Positions 6,266 through 6,277 of a stretch of 6,277 bases of DNA are shown one piece after another. The DNA is taken from the NCBI GenBank assembly GCA_027295555.1, contig JAPUKT010000120.1, positions 1 through 6,277 of the forward strand, in the 5' to 3' direction. A program made the translations under genes and the position numbers. This DNA comes from Deltaproteobacteria bacterium. GTDB lineage: Bacteria; Myxococcota_A; Polyangia; Polyangiales; Houyiibacteriaceae. The notes under the pieces were generated by a model. That model saw only the letters and a list, made by a program, of their open reading frames with translations. It did not search any database and was not told where the DNA came from. How positions within the stretch are numbered: the stretch's first letter is position 1; each line of letters opens with the position of its first letter.

Positions 6266-6277
6266 CCAGGCATTTCG

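Noticed and set aside
6169..6276. Minus-strand frame of about 34 residues open from the right edge, ending in a GTGA overlap with the 49-residue gene
   Set aside because: Codon use is poorer in G/C-ending codons than the real genes, the stretch is T-rich like a promoter region, and no family resemblance is visible. It could still be the end of a gene outside the window.

Overview
The window is high-GC bacterial DNA of ordinary, tightly packed chromosomal type. The gene content and protein style suggest a Myxococcota- or Gemmatimonadota-like lineage: a large TPR lytic transglycosylase, a thioredoxin reductase of the form with an extra 'AAGGQL' stretch, and a soluble YaeI-like phosphoesterase. 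No taxonomic marker is present, so the placement is a weak inference. I see no RNA genes, CRISPR array, insertion sequence, integrase or toxin-antitoxin pair.

Layout, plus strand (1-4792): the C-terminal tail of an unidentified gene; a 65-residue single-pass membrane protein starting just after it; an exported lytic transglycosylase split over two reading frames (N-terminal helical part 387-2222, catalytic SLT part up to 2668); an FAD-dependent oxidoreductase of the L-2-hydroxyglutarate dehydrogenase-like family, only 9 nt downstream; and thioredoxin reductase, which has its own strong ribosome binding site and possibly its own promoter.

Layout, minus strand (6172 down to 4825): an apparent operon of two very small genes (49 and 55 residues, the second a membrane protein) followed by a calcineurin-like metallophosphoesterase. 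It converges on the thioredoxin reductase gene with 32 bp between the stop codons. The right-hand edge is mostly non-coding. It carries a plus-strand Shine-Dalgarno sequence, which suggests a divergent gene begins just outside.

The genes do not form one pathway. The transglycosylase acts on periplasmic peptidoglycan, the FAD enzyme probably oxidises a 2-hydroxy acid, and TrxB maintains the cytoplasmic thiol pool. The observations most worth checking are the frame change inside the transglycosylase, just before its catalytic domain, and the two tiny genes ahead of the phosphoesterase. I found no convincing undescribed system.
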